DNA of 20,794 nucleotides. It comes from Perkinsus olseni. Its lineage: Eukaryota; Perkinsozoa; Perkinsida. The stretch covers positions 1-20,794 of the forward strand of contig JABANN010000569.1 of NCBI GenBank assembly GCA_013115125.1, read 5' to 3'. How positions within the stretch are numbered: position 1 is the first letter of the stretch; every line of letters begins with the position of its first letter. Below the pieces are notes generated by a model that was not told where the DNA came from, searched no databases, and worked only from the letters and a program-made list of their open reading frames with translations. Position numbers and translations under genes: made by a program. Positions 1 to 9,968 of the stretch are shown one piece after another.

Positions 1-71
<71 letters not shown>
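1..71. repeat. poly-C homopolymer
   Basis: An uninterrupted run of C opens the window and stops abruptly at ctcgactcag. It has no telomere-like unit and no interruptions, so it is more likely a contig-end or sequencing artefact than biology. Confidence 0.9.
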
Positions 72-73
<2 letters not shown>

Positions 74-1019
74 GACTCAGCATCCAGGTCCCCATCTGTG
101 ACATCCCGGAGGATACTTGACTGATGATCAGTCACTGATCTGTAGACCTCTCCGTCACTGACACCATCAGTCTAACACCCGCTGGCAGGTAGGGCGCCTG
201 ATTATTCTCTCCTCGAAACTCGTCAGCAAGCTCGCGATGGCGTTTCTTGTAAGAGAGGCAGACCTGTACGCATCTTTGAAGATGAAGAAGGTGGTACGCT
301 CAGAGTGACCTGGACTCTGCACTACCCGCGTAGGCGTTGATATTGATGGACTCTATCAATATTATCAATTGCTCACGACTCGCGTGCTCATTGCAGGTCG
401 TTCAGAACGATTCCTGCTTGTCTGGTCTTGACTCCTTGATACGGAGCCGGATTGGTTTAGCCGATGGAGTAGCATATCAATCAAAATAGATGCGGATCTG
501 TGATTGTGTGGTCACACAATCCACTTGTCCCCTAGAGCTAGTAGCATTTGTTCCTGTTGTATTCATAAAAGATCAGGCTCTTATCAGTATTACCCTTGTC
601 GAGTTCGGGTGAAAACAGGATCATCGCGTTTAATTGATGGTTGTTGGTCGAGGACATTCGGGTGGAATAATCTGTTCGCATCGTCAGTCGAGTCGACTGA
701 GTCGACGATGTCAGACTGGGGGCGAAAAATGCTCGTTCGGACCACCCGCCGGGACAGCCGAGTGGGTGGTCGAATAACCTGCATTGGCGTTCTTCATCAA
801 AAGTTATCCCATAGAGGGAAGTCTGCCGGATCGCTCCGGGCAGCCCATGCTATTGGCCCAACACTGAAAGGAGTGTGTGATGGTTGACACAATAATTGTC
901 TACATTGTTCCTTATCGATCATTAGCTATGAGCTGTTCGTCTGTGCTACTCGTTCAGTCTGTTGCCATATCCACACCACACTGCTTTGTCTTCGGAGTAT
1001 CACACGTGGTGCCCAGACT
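72..1019. other. no gene seen; upstream flank of retroelement
   Basis: No convincing coding region was found. Several short inverted repeats are present: gattgtgtg/cacacaatc at 502-521, tcagtcga/tcgactga near 681-697, and atattgat/atcaatat near 340-362. Part of this stretch could be the leader or terminal repeat of the element that follows. I could not find a matching repeat downstream of that element to prove it. Confidence 0.4.
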
Positions 1020-2930
1020 ATGGAACATAACAATAATAGTGGTGGAAACGATCAGCAGATCGGAGATACTGTTGAGCAAGTTGATAATGACCAGCAGGTC
1101 GAAGGTGATGAAAGAGGCTCAGGTGAACAGTCTGAGTATGAGTCGGTTCGTGAAGCGGACGACGGATTGAAAGAAGCGAGTAGCGGAGGCGAGCTTCAGG
1201 CTCGAATCCAAAACTTGCAGGAGGAGATAGTGAGATTGAGAGACTCCAAAAAAGAGTCGAGTTCGGAAATGAGTCGTGCCTTAGCTATCACGAGAGCTAT
1301 CGTACCATACGACCCTCGAAAGCAGACTCTCGAAGAATGGAGAGCCAAGTTTGAAGGTAGAGCTAGATTGCTCAGACTCCATTTCAAGGAGCTTCTAGAG
1401 TTTATGGGGCTATGTCTTACGGACAAAGCCTGGGATACCTATAATCGGCGACTGGTATATAATCCGACTGAGGAACCAGAACGTACGTATTATGGCATTA
1501 TTGCCGAATTGACAAAGCAATACAGTGAGAGCCCGAAACATGCCTTTAGCTCCCTTTGTAAGCTCAAGTATAAAGAAGATATATTCCGGCATTCGACGGA
1601 AATATACAGATTGACAAAGTTGGCATTTCCGAACATGGCGTCAGATGCGAGAGATCAAATCTGCGTTCAGGTTTTTTGGAAAAGTCTTCCGCTAGTACCG
1701 ACGAGAGTCACTGCCTCAGAGGCAGTGACTCTCGTCGGTACTAGTTTTGATGGTCCCGATGAGGATGCCACAGAAGAGTCGAAGAAGGAGGACGGCGAGA
1801 ACAAGGATGTATTAGTAACAGCAGCAGCACATTGGCCGTATTACGCCAAAGGAAAAGGCGGCAAGGGCAAAGGCAAAGGTTGGTATTCAAATTATGGTTA
1901 CGGATATCAGAAAGGTTACGGTTCGAGGAAAGGTTATGGATATTCGAAAGGAAAAGGAAAAGGAGGCAAGGGCAAAGGAAAATACAAGCGCCGCATTTCC
2001 GAAGTCGACAATGACAATGAGGAGTCGGATATTAAAAAGCTAAAGGTAATAGAAACATCGGTATGGACCGATGAATGTGAGGTAGGACATCCGTCAAGAT
2101 ATGTAGATGTAGGTAACAAGCAGCTAAGTCGAGTACGAGCAGTTCTCGATACGGGAAGTTCAACCACATTGATATCGAAAAGAGTTGCTAATAGTATTGA
2201 TAATAATAATGATAATGATGATGATTGTATTGTAGATCATAATAGTTATATAGTTAGCCTTACAGGCAATGTTAACGTTGTTCGTTATATTGATGTAGTG
2301 ATCAATAATTGTGTTGCATTAAAATGTCCAGTAGTCAATACTGATGGGAGTGTAATAAGGATGAATGGTAAAGATGTAGATATATTATTAGGAATGGACT
2401 ATTGTAGTCATTATGAAACAATCGTATACAAAAATATAGTTAAGAATATGTCGAATTATCATGATATAATAATTAGTACGAAAGAGGTAGCAGTAGAATC
2501 GGTTGTGAGTGAAGATGTTCATTTGAAACATAGCGATTTTGATGCGATAAGAAAACATGGTAAATGGGAGATAGCTTGGACATGGAAGCACGAACCGACA
2601 GAGAGGCAGCTTCGCCCCCCATTTTATGAGCAACAAATTGAAGCACTCACAACACAACAACGGCAATTATTTAAGGATGAAATAGCGTTATGGATCGAAA
2701 AGAAATACATCCGACCTTGTACGGAGCAATACGTACAAGCAACATATACGATAATGCCGCAGGTCCAAATGCATAAAGTGACGACGCCAGTGCGTCCAGT
2801 ATTGAATCTAAAACCATCAAATAACATCATTAAAAGCTTTCCGAACGAACAATCGGACCCATTGGCGTGTGGCAACACGCTGCGTAAGTGGCGATGCAAG
2901 TACGGACCAAAGACGTATCACAGAGTGTGA
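1020..2930 (+). mobile_element. LTR retrotransposon fossil: gag, protease and start of polymerase
   Basis: A 636-residue open frame carries retrotransposon parts in order. First comes an acidic N-terminus with a short coiled coil (about residues 58-85). Then a capsid-like helical region follows (about 90-240), including the motif LEEWRAKF. Next is a Lys/Gly/Tyr-rich tract (about 275-325) where many families carry a zinc knuckle. A retropepsin-type motif, LDTGSS, has its Asp-Thr-Gly at 377-379. The last part resembles the entry to reverse transcriptase, with VRPVLNLKPSNN. The family is probably Ty3/gypsy-like, but this is tentative. The polymerase core, RNase H and integrase are not recognisable downstream and no flanking long repeats were found, so the element is incomplete and broken. 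The long open frame suggests it is not ancient. Base composition is more A/T-rich than the host genes. Confidence 0.75.
1692..1744. repeat. perfect 26-bp inverted repeat, 1-nt spacer
   Basis: The left arm (1692-1717) begins ctagtaccgacgagag. The right arm (1719-1744) is its exact reverse complement, with a single A at 1718 between them. It lies inside the retroelement reading frame and keeps it open. Such a near-spacerless fold-back could come from template switching, or from a read or assembly artefact. Confidence 0.95.
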
Positions 2931-3927
2931 GAGTTAATAGGCGCTGAGTAGTGAACAAAAATATGTTAAAATGATAGAAAAAAGGAAAATGGCTACTCGA
3001 AGTGTTTGACGGCGATCCAGCATCATCCCTCAAGGTTATTAATCTTGATGAAAAAAGGGGCCATTGGCGCCTTCGAGATTTCGCAAGGAATCCAGGGTGA
3101 AGGCATCTTCACCAATGGTTGCTGAATTTCAACAGCTAAAATTGCCGGAGATATACGGTATTGGCGACATTATGTCACCGTCATACAATTTCCGAAAGCG
3201 GTACCCTACATCAGCATTACTCCCACTGGGCCACTGGCAGTGGCTGTTGGTTCTGATAGAAAAAGGGAATGGCTATTGAAAGTACTCGACAGCGATTCTT
3301 CACGTCAGCACCATCAAACTAAAAGCTAGTGAATGGCGTTTCTGGGTAAACTCTTAGGATTCCACTAACCATATCCCTATTCAATTCTGGAATTCTCAAT
3401 GGTTAACACCTAGCACCATTGTCAATGTTGCTTGCGTTAAAACAGCTGAGGAAACTCCTTTGGACTGGGAGGCCTAATGTACCTCTCGATTCGAGAGTCT
3501 CGAGGGGTCGGCATGATAGCCGCGTTCAACTGCTGCGTTCGGTTGATGTTTTTCCATAGCGAGTGCCGTTCCAGAGCACTGCTCTGCTGGAAACTCGTTT
3601 ACTCCGAGTAGACGAGTTTCCGCTGCCTGTGCGTGTCTCCACCAAACTGGACATCACAAGCCGAAGCAAAGAAAAGGCGGGTGTTGACCTAATGACAACC
3701 CCCCGGCCGTGCGCCACAGCCCACCAGGCACCTCGCTAGCAGCTATGGACACCTGGAATGATTGTGAACAGCCCCATGTAGACCATTGACAACAGCTCTG
3801 AAAGAACATCTCTTAGGGTTCCGGTAACACGCATGATATGCGGTGGACAACACTGCTATTCATCAATAGCTCTTCAGATGCTGTATTGTACAGCAAGTAA
3901 GGAGGACCCCTTGTGAATACGCTATCC
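2931..3927. other. repeat-rich stretch, no convincing gene
   Basis: No gene can be supported. The first few hundred bases may be degraded retroelement. A diverged direct repeat occurs at 2973-3020 and 3255-3303, 282 bp apart. Both copies begin gatagaaaaa and share atggct and cgatc-type blocks, with roughly three quarters of bases identical by eye. Two hairpins are present: ctctcga/tcgagag at 3483-3497, and ggaaactcgt/acgagtttcc at 3589-3621 with a 13-nt loop. Confidence 0.5.
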
Positions 3928-4188
3928 TCACTCATCGCGAGGCTCGCACCACTTGTAGCATGTCTTCATATCTCTGGTCAATTTCCTACAATATTCGTGC
4001 TTCTTTTCACTCCTGTAACACACGCAAGGATCAGAGGTGCCCGAGTCGTCGTCTGCGCCACAGTGGAACGGCTTCTTCAAGGCTTTTATCAATCGGTGAT
4101 CTTTCTTCTTCCCGCGTGCACGTACGGCCAGTCCGTGTAATAAAATAGCGGAGATGATGAGGAATCTCAGGAGGAAAAGCCAGGCCAT
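3928..4188 (-). CDS. small secreted cysteine-rich protein (hypothetical)
   Basis: An 86-residue single-exon frame with a true ATG at its start. Residues 1-22 form a hydrophobic segment (MAWLFLLRFLIISAILL) followed by small residues, which reads as a signal peptide with cleavage near AVRARG. The mature part begins with a basic stretch (KKKDHRLIKALKK). It then has six cysteines at 43, 55, 57, 67, 77 and 81, enough for three disulfides. The spacing is C-x11-C-x-C-x9-C-x9-C-x3-C, and I cannot match it to a named family. A signal peptide followed by evenly spaced cysteines is uncommon in chance frames, which is the main support. It lies alone between repeats, with no neighbour that explains a role. 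It could still be a chance frame. The product would be extracellular if real. Confidence 0.42.
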   Translation of the reverse strand: MAWLFLLRFLIISAILLHGLAVRARGKKKDHRLIKALKKPFHCGADDDSGTSDPCVCYRSEKKHEYCRKLTRDMKTCYKWCEPRDE

Positions 4189-4260
4189 CGTGCGGAGAAA
4201 AACCGAGTAAACTATAAGTGTATCGGCTCCTAGTTAGTGTCGCTGCCTTGACGTCGTTGT
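4189..4260. other. flank of 4.3-kb TIR element
   Basis: A short stretch between the start of the minus-strand cysteine-rich frame and the target duplication of the TIR element. It could hold that gene's promoter. No motif was recognised. Confidence 0.3.
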
Positions 4261-4560
4261 ATAGACGACCGGGTGAAGTACAAAATCCAAGGGAAAGGTA
4301 CAAAATCCAAGGAAGCGCGTGCGGCAGGGAGGCAAAATCAACAGAAAAAAACCCTGAACTGTGGGTGAAGGCAGGAACGGGGAACCAGAAACCCCTCCCG
4401 AAATCCGACAGGGCAACGGTTGCCCGGCAACCAGATCCCGAAACTGTTACCTAGGGCAACCAGAAACCCGAACTGTTGCCCAGGTACAGCAGATCCCGGA
4501 AAACGCTTCCTTGGATTTTGTACCTTTCCCTTGGATTTTGGGAATTACCCATAGACGACC
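4261..4560. mobile_element. non-autonomous TIR DNA transposon (MULE-like MITE) with 10-bp target duplication
   Basis: The element body runs from 4271 to 4550 (280 bp). Its ends are inverted: gggtgaagta at the left is answered by ggaattaccc at the right. Inward of these is a perfect 37-bp inverted match, 4281-4317 against 4504-4540. Within each terminal repeat the block acaaaatccaagg occurs twice. The body is flanked by the direct repeat atagacgacc at 4261-4270 and 4551-4560, or 12 bp if the following gg is counted. Target duplications of 9-11 bp with terminal inverted repeats are typical of Mutator-like elements. There is no transposase frame, so it must be moved in trans. The interior carries short repeats around gggcaac and accagaaaccc. 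Confidence 0.85.
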
Positions 4561-5236
4561 GGACTTGTCAATATGGGAAAAACCATATTTCTAAAGAATG
4601 TGGCCATTTTCTAAAGAACGTTCGCGCTCGCCCGGGAGAGGAATGGGACCACGCTATTGACTCTAGGTGATGGTCGCCCGAAGGGCGACCTGAGTCGGGT
4701 TTTGGGTTGACGGGGGTTACGGTCAGTACTCCACTAGGTCTTTTTTTCTTCAGTTTTTCTCCTTCTTTAGATTTTCGCCCTCTCGCTTAGATTTTCACCG
4801 TCTACCTGTCAATATTGCGTTGACAAAATAAGGGAAATGCAAGTGAAGCTAGAGAGTCAAGATTTGGTGAGCAGGCAAAAAACTGAATTCCCGGAGGTCG
4901 CTCTGTGCGCTCTCTGGCAGTCCTTCTGCTTCTATAGCGCTTTCAACCAGTAGAAGTGAGCTTCGTTGACGCTGCGGCTGGGTGTAACTTATGCGGCGCT
5001 TGAGGGAAGTTTTTTTTGGGCAGTGAGGAGGTCTCTTATACGTCATTGCTGTACATGTTACACTTGCCGAGTCTTTCTGCACTAAGGGCGCTGGCAGTCA
5101 CGCCAATTATACACGAAAGTGGTCTTCAAAAACTCTTTCAGATGCCAGTTGCTGCAGTATTAAGCCTCTCTGAGGAGTTCCCTTAGTCACTCGAGTTTTC
5201 TCTTGCGTAGTTTCTTCGTCTTTCCCTCCCGTCAAG
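4561..5236. other. intergenic, upstream of the SUMO ligase gene
   Basis: No gene seen. tttctaaagaa occurs twice near 4588-4618. A GC-rich hairpin, ggtcgccc-gaa-gggcgacc, lies at 4672-4690. T-rich runs at 4741-4770 and near 5010 and a pyrimidine-rich stretch at about 5190-5230 precede the ATG at 5237, and could be promoter or leader sequence. Confidence 0.4.
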
Positions 5237-8200
5237 ATGTCGTCCAACACTGCAGGGCAGCAGACATCTCCTGCAGTGGCTGCTGCCCATGAACGATGGT
5301 TCAGTAAATGTACTATAGACCAATTAAAGGACATAGCCCGGTAGTCGTACTCGATGATCGGAGTGGGCCTGAGTATATCGGGCTTGTCACTAGGCACTTC
5401 CGACTGCGCGTGGGAGGCAGGAAACAAGAGCTCATCGGGCGACTTATCAATTACGTTATAGAGAACCCGCATGCATGGCAGGAACTTCAACGGACCGGGA
5501 GTAAGTGCTGGAAGAGCTGCCAGCGGCCAGCTGTGGGGTGTAGGTAATTCAGTATTTGGAGGTGGTGGATGGTCGCAGGGAGCTCATTATGGGGCCTCAA
5601 GTTCTTCTCGCGGCGATATGTACTTTAGCCATGCTGAGAACGCTGCTAGGACTTTCGGCGGTAGGAGAGTATCCAAGGTCGAAGCTGGTTAATGAGAGAT
5701 AGTTGGATATTCTGTAGGGTCCTCGTCGACCGCGGCAGATAGAGGAGGGCTTCCTGGGCAAGCGGTGAAGGACCCAGATTTGGAAGAAGTGTTTGAGGCT
5801 ATGGATCCCTTCTGGGAGGCGGCGCCCTCAGCGGTAGTATCGGTGGCGGGGTAGGGCGGTGCAACGAACGCCGCTAGAAGGGAACGTGATGACGACCTCT
5901 CCGGAAAGAAGCGCTCCGACGTCTGAACTTCTGCGCCCGCACTTATTACATTCGCCTTGGCGACACTGGAATCGGTGGGAGGGGTATATTGACATTTGTT
6001 TCTCGAGAGGCTTCAAATTTTCTCTGCTGGCCTCTCTTGTATTCGTCATACCGCTGTCGTCACGATGGGAACAATGAACATATGATCCGTGAGTCACCAT
6101 CATGATGGTAGCCTTCAGTGTGCAGTTGTGACTAGTGGATGAGGATGGTCTGATTTGTGAAAACTTTGGTATGGCCCGATTGATACTTGAAGTATTGGGA
6201 GTAAGCGTTGGAACCGTGGTAACTTGTGGTATATTCGTCGTGCCACTGTCGTCGTGATATTTACAACGGAAATAACACATGTAGGTCGTTATCATGAGAA
6301 TTGCCTTCGGTGCCTTAGTGCAAGTGGGCGACTTGAACTGGTGAAGTTTTGGTATGATCAGGTAAATAGTCGGGCAGTATTGGGGATGTGGAGGCTGAGC
6401 TATGGTAAATTCTTTGCGGAACTGAATGCGAAGCACGTGAAGGAATGGCGACGACAAGGGGCGAGAGTTTTTGCTCGGATGATACGCTGCCCTGCGAAGA
6501 GGTAGGCGCAGGTTCGATCCCCGGTGACGATATTTATCGGAACTTTTATCAGTCGTATGAGACTATCGAGTGAGCGAATCACGCACCAATGGCCGTACAC
6601 TCTGGAGGTCCGAATAAATAATAGTGAAGCAGTGAAGGTGAGGTGGTATCTTAGGTTGAAGCTGGCGTACAGTGCAACCAAAGATATCACACTGGTGGGA
6701 TGGACTTATCCTTGTAGATTGACCCTCCAAAGCATCTGAAGGTCCGCAGGGATGAGCCAATTGACATCACAACCTGTCTGAGTTCTCACGAGGAAGTGAA
6801 CCGCATCACGGTAATAATCTGGGTCGTCCATTGGAAGCCTCCCTCCCCCACGATTGTTGGTCTAGGTATCGTCTACGCCGTCTCCTAAGGGAGGGAGCAA
6901 GCCCGAGGAGTTCGTCCTGGCCTTGGTACTGTGTGTACGTCGAACCACGGATGATTTAGTGAAATCGGTGAGTCATGCAGGGTTGGAGGGGAGACTCGTA
7001 CGGGCTTCGGTTGGAGGGTATCACCTCATTGAAGGGTTGAACAGTGCTAAACGCGGGAGAAAAGATACGCTTCGGAATTTTCTATGGTGAAAAGGGTAAC
7101 AGAAGTAGTGGCCATGCGAGTGAAAACGTATCTTCAGTGAACGGTGGTCCACACCGGGTAAATGGAATCTTTCCGATTGTGCTCCGTCTTGGGGGGAACC
7201 TCTTCGCTTCGCCACCTTGCAGTTACTTTCTGCCGCCTCTCGTGGACAGGGGGCGACTGTTTCTATTTTGCACGCAACTCTCGACCGTGCCACCAAGTGA
7301 ATCACGCGGTCTTCTTTTTTTCTCTGCTATGGTTGGCGCCATACCGTCGTCACCATGGTGGCGTTTAGTGTACCATTGGTCGTCCAATCAGTCTCGTATT
7401 ATGAGCTCGGCTGTGCTGGTTGGACTCTGTGTGGTCCTCAGGTACCGATTCTTAGCACTGCAGAGTGCCGGGCGAGGATAGGTCGAGTGTTGAACAGAGA
7501 AGGGCTGCATGATGATGGCGAGGTGGAGATAGAAGGCAGCAGGGAGGAGCTAGAGGGCAACACTAGGTGACGATGGTGGTGCTCCTTCAGGGGGATAGCT
7601 CCTCGTTCAGGGTACTGCCTTTGACGTGTCCGCTGTCGATGTGCCCGATGAGCATGCCAGCTCGAGGCAAGAACTGCACCCACATGCAGGTAGGCTTGAC
7701 CCTCCTGTGGCCGGTGGAAGGGTGTTGCCTTAGTGCTTCGATTTGGAGATGTTCATCGGGACACAGCCTAGGATGTCCGCCTTCAACAACCGATGGAAGT
7801 GCGGTGTGTGCTCGCGAGTAGTGAGACCGGATGACCTGGTGGTGGATGGCTTCGTTTTGGATGTGATAAAGGCCACAGCGGACGCTTCCGGACGTCCCAC
7901 ATGCGACTCAGTAAGGGTAGAACAGGTATTGGTGGTGGTGACTGACGGCGCCTGTAGGTCCATCTTGATAAGAGGACCCTGGATTGGTCGGTGGACCCCT
8001 CGGATTATGCTTCCGGTAGTGACGATGGTGATAGTGAGGGGGAGGAAGGAAGGACGTCGACTAAGAAGGAAGAGGAGGTCAGTTGAAGACGGGCTGTGGG
8101 TCACTTCGGGCCTGGCCGGCGTCACCTGTGATTCAACCGAGGACCTCGTACGTGAATGTTGAAGAGTACCTTCTTGCTCATCAGGATGACTCTACGACGG

Positions 8201-8853
8201 CTCCTGCCGATAGCCACGGATCATCACACCGGCCACGGGAGACGACCATGGTGGATCTGATGGGCAGCTCTTCATCTAGTGAGGATGAAACACCGCTGTT
8301 GTCCAGACCGCGATATCCGGTACGTCTAATAAAGTTAGTCACGTTGCGGTGTTTTTATGGTATTGGAGTAGTTACTTCCGAGCTCTCATCATGCACCAAT
8401 TGGTGGTGTGATGCAGCATGGGCCTCCGCCCTCGGTTGAGGACATCGTAGCGAACCGACTGAATGCTGCTGGCAGTGGTAGTGGACCGTCCTCTTCGTCG
8501 TCCACCTCGACGTCCCTGGACAAGGACTGGTACTTGCAGGAGGTAGTTGTGGTATTGGTAGCGTGCAGGAGATGGACTAGCCCTTTCAGTACCCGATCCT
8601 CCCTCCTACTGCGGCCAATGGCGTGCCGCCGCCGCCGGTGATGATGGCCGATGGTCGGTGTTGCGTGTCTAGCGGTGTGCTGCCCTCCCCGAGGAAGGGA
8701 GACCAACGGCAGTACAGTGCAGCGTTGTTGACCCAGGCCTACAGGCCTTATGAAGAGGCGGAGAGGGAACGGAGCAGGAAGAGAAGGTTGAGGAAATGCG
8801 AGATGGACCAAGATAGCAAGAAATCTAGACGGCGGAAGCGCCATGGGCAGTAA
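5237..8853 (+). CDS. PIAS/Siz-type SUMO E3 ligase (SAP-PINIT-SP-RING)
   Basis: Transfers SUMO from the E2 enzyme to nuclear substrates. Exons inferred by eye: 5237-5340, 5394-5500, 5553-5660, 5718-5833, 6362-6501, 6553-6637, 6718-6810, 6866-6967, 7442-7566, 7611-7689, 7734-7925, 7973-8077, 8185 (or 8167)-8319, 8417-8542 and 8590-8853. This gives about 626 residues, and phases agree at every join. Residues 22-57 form a SAP DNA-binding domain (TIDQLKDIAR then GGRKQELIGRL). The PINIT domain runs from about 136 (MDPFWE) to 300 and includes THQWPYTLEVRIN, the signature-like EPIDIT and FVLALVLCVRR. The SP-RING starts at LTCPLS (Cys333). Cys349, His351, Cys376 and Cys379 sit where the family binds zinc, and Cys333 and Cys354 are also conserved. 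A SUMO-interacting motif (MVDL followed by SSSSSEDE) lies near 474-487, and the C-terminus is strongly basic. The family is certain. The least sure points are the intron 5661-5717 donor, the long introns 5834-6361 and 6968-7441, and the acceptor at 8166/8184. Confidence 0.85.
6040..6425. repeat. 192-bp tandem duplication in a SUMO-ligase intron
   Basis: Two diverged copies lie head to tail at an offset of 192 bp, the first starting near 6040 and the second near 6232. Both open with tattcgtc, share ctgtcgtc, and later share tttggtatg and gtattggg. The second copy runs across the inferred 3' splice site at 6361 into the next exon. The minus strand is open for 209 codons (5828-6457) across both copies. 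The unit length is a multiple of three, so both copies stay in one frame there and both read DDSG-x-TN. Confidence 0.75.
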
Positions 8854-9218
8854 GGCAGTGTCCGTAGGGAGGACGAACTTTACTTTTGTTTCTCTCAGAG
8901 GTGCGATCCCTCGGGGCCCTATTGGGAAGGTTCTCGAAGGGGGGCTCATCGACCTATGCGACAGTGATTGAAATGGTCCCACTGTGTAATGAGAATCTTG
9001 CTCTCTTACATTTCCTCAACGGTCGGTAGTCGTCCAAGCAGATCCGAGAGATTGTGCAGTGGAAACCATTTGTAGTATTTGTCGTTCAATAGGCGGCTAC
9101 GCCACATACGTAAGTTCTAGAGCTTCGGAAGGGAGGAGTTTGTCGCGTTGTGAAATCGCAAGAGAACAAGATTTGCAAGTGGTGGTCGAGTCTGGTCCTC
9201 AGTCGATGTACTTGCCGC
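8854..9218. other. intergenic, no gene seen
   Basis: Follows the SUMO-ligase stop codon. The donor-like gtaagttct near 9110 could mark a leader intron of the next gene, but no frame supports it. Confidence 0.35.
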
Positions 9219-9830
9219 ATGTCTTCTGAGTCGAGGAAACGCAGCAAGAGAAAGGAGAAGAGCTCAGCAGGTAGGGAGATTCCGGGATCGATCCCAGCAA
9301 CCGGTATTTTTCCGTCGTTTAGATAAGTCTGATCGAGACGATAAGAAGCAAGAGCGCAGAGTTTGGCGGTCTGCTTTGAAAAATAAAGTGAGGAGGCTAG
9401 TGAGTTGTTCTGAGCTCGGGTAGTCTGGGGGCTTTCTGACCGGGTTAGTGGTCACCGCTGAAGGAGGGTAGAAAATGCTACAGTAGTAGCCTTAGGAAGT
9501 AGATTTGCCAGTGGGAGGTTCGTCTGTATCACAGCGCAAGGGTGGGGGTATAGCGCTTGGGATTTGTTGAAGGGGTGGTATCTGTGCTGTCCGTGGGAGT
9601 ATTTCTATCGAAGAGGGTCGTAGATACAGCCAGCCCGGGGCTTCGGACCGGAGTCTAGCAGCAGGGCGGCGTCTTCGGACCGAAGGGTTAAGGGAAGGTG
9701 GAGTAGATGGGTGATGGAGGGGTTTAATCTATTGGGAGAGGTTATGATAGCTGAGAGTGTCGGAGGGTACGCGATGGACGCTAGAGAGGAGGCTGAGAGG
9801 TTGGAGAAAATCAAGATGGGCCGACAGAAA
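9219..9830 (+). CDS. Lys/Arg-rich protein of unknown function, exon structure partly resolved
   Basis: The first exon begins with an ATG at 9219 and encodes MSSESRKRSKRKEK. A 52-nt GT-AG intron (9271-9322) joins it in frame to SDRDDKKQERRVWRSALKNK, which ends at a donor-like gtgagg at 9388. Charge and composition match across the join, which supports it. Further exons are unclear. 9737-9830 encodes a similar charged helix (MDAREEAERLEKIK) and may belong to the same gene, but the path between 9388 and 9737 could not be fixed. The basic, serine-rich N-terminus resembles many nuclear RNA- or chromatin-associated proteins. That is an impression from composition only, and no family was recognised. 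Confidence 0.35.
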
Positions 9831-9968
9831 GTGAGCTTCAGGCGAAGGTGGTCTCGGTTAGCTCAGGAGTTGAGTGCTGGAGGCTGTGTGTTCTTGTGCG
9901 AGTTGGTGAAGATATGGTATGGAAAATGTTGTGAGGCGTGCATGGTACAGCCCGATTTGGGTGCTTTC

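Noticed and set aside
1-71. Telomere
   Set aside because: A pure C run with no repeating telomere unit. An artefact is more likely.
502-521. Operator-like palindrome
   Set aside because: A 9-bp inverted repeat alone in presumed eukaryotic DNA, with no gene next to it.
5107-5490. 127-codon minus-strand frame
   Set aside because: It overlaps the SAP-coding exons of the SUMO ligase, has no domain, and is explained as a shadow frame.
6480-6540. tRNA or SINE at ggttcgatcccc
   Set aside because: The sequence before it is PINIT-coding exon. The motif lies wholly within a 51-nt intron that restores the family reading frame.
8389-8982. 197-codon minus-strand frame
   Set aside because: It lies opposite the last SUMO-ligase exons and is Pro/Arg/Thr-rich, as expected for the complement of GC-rich coding DNA.
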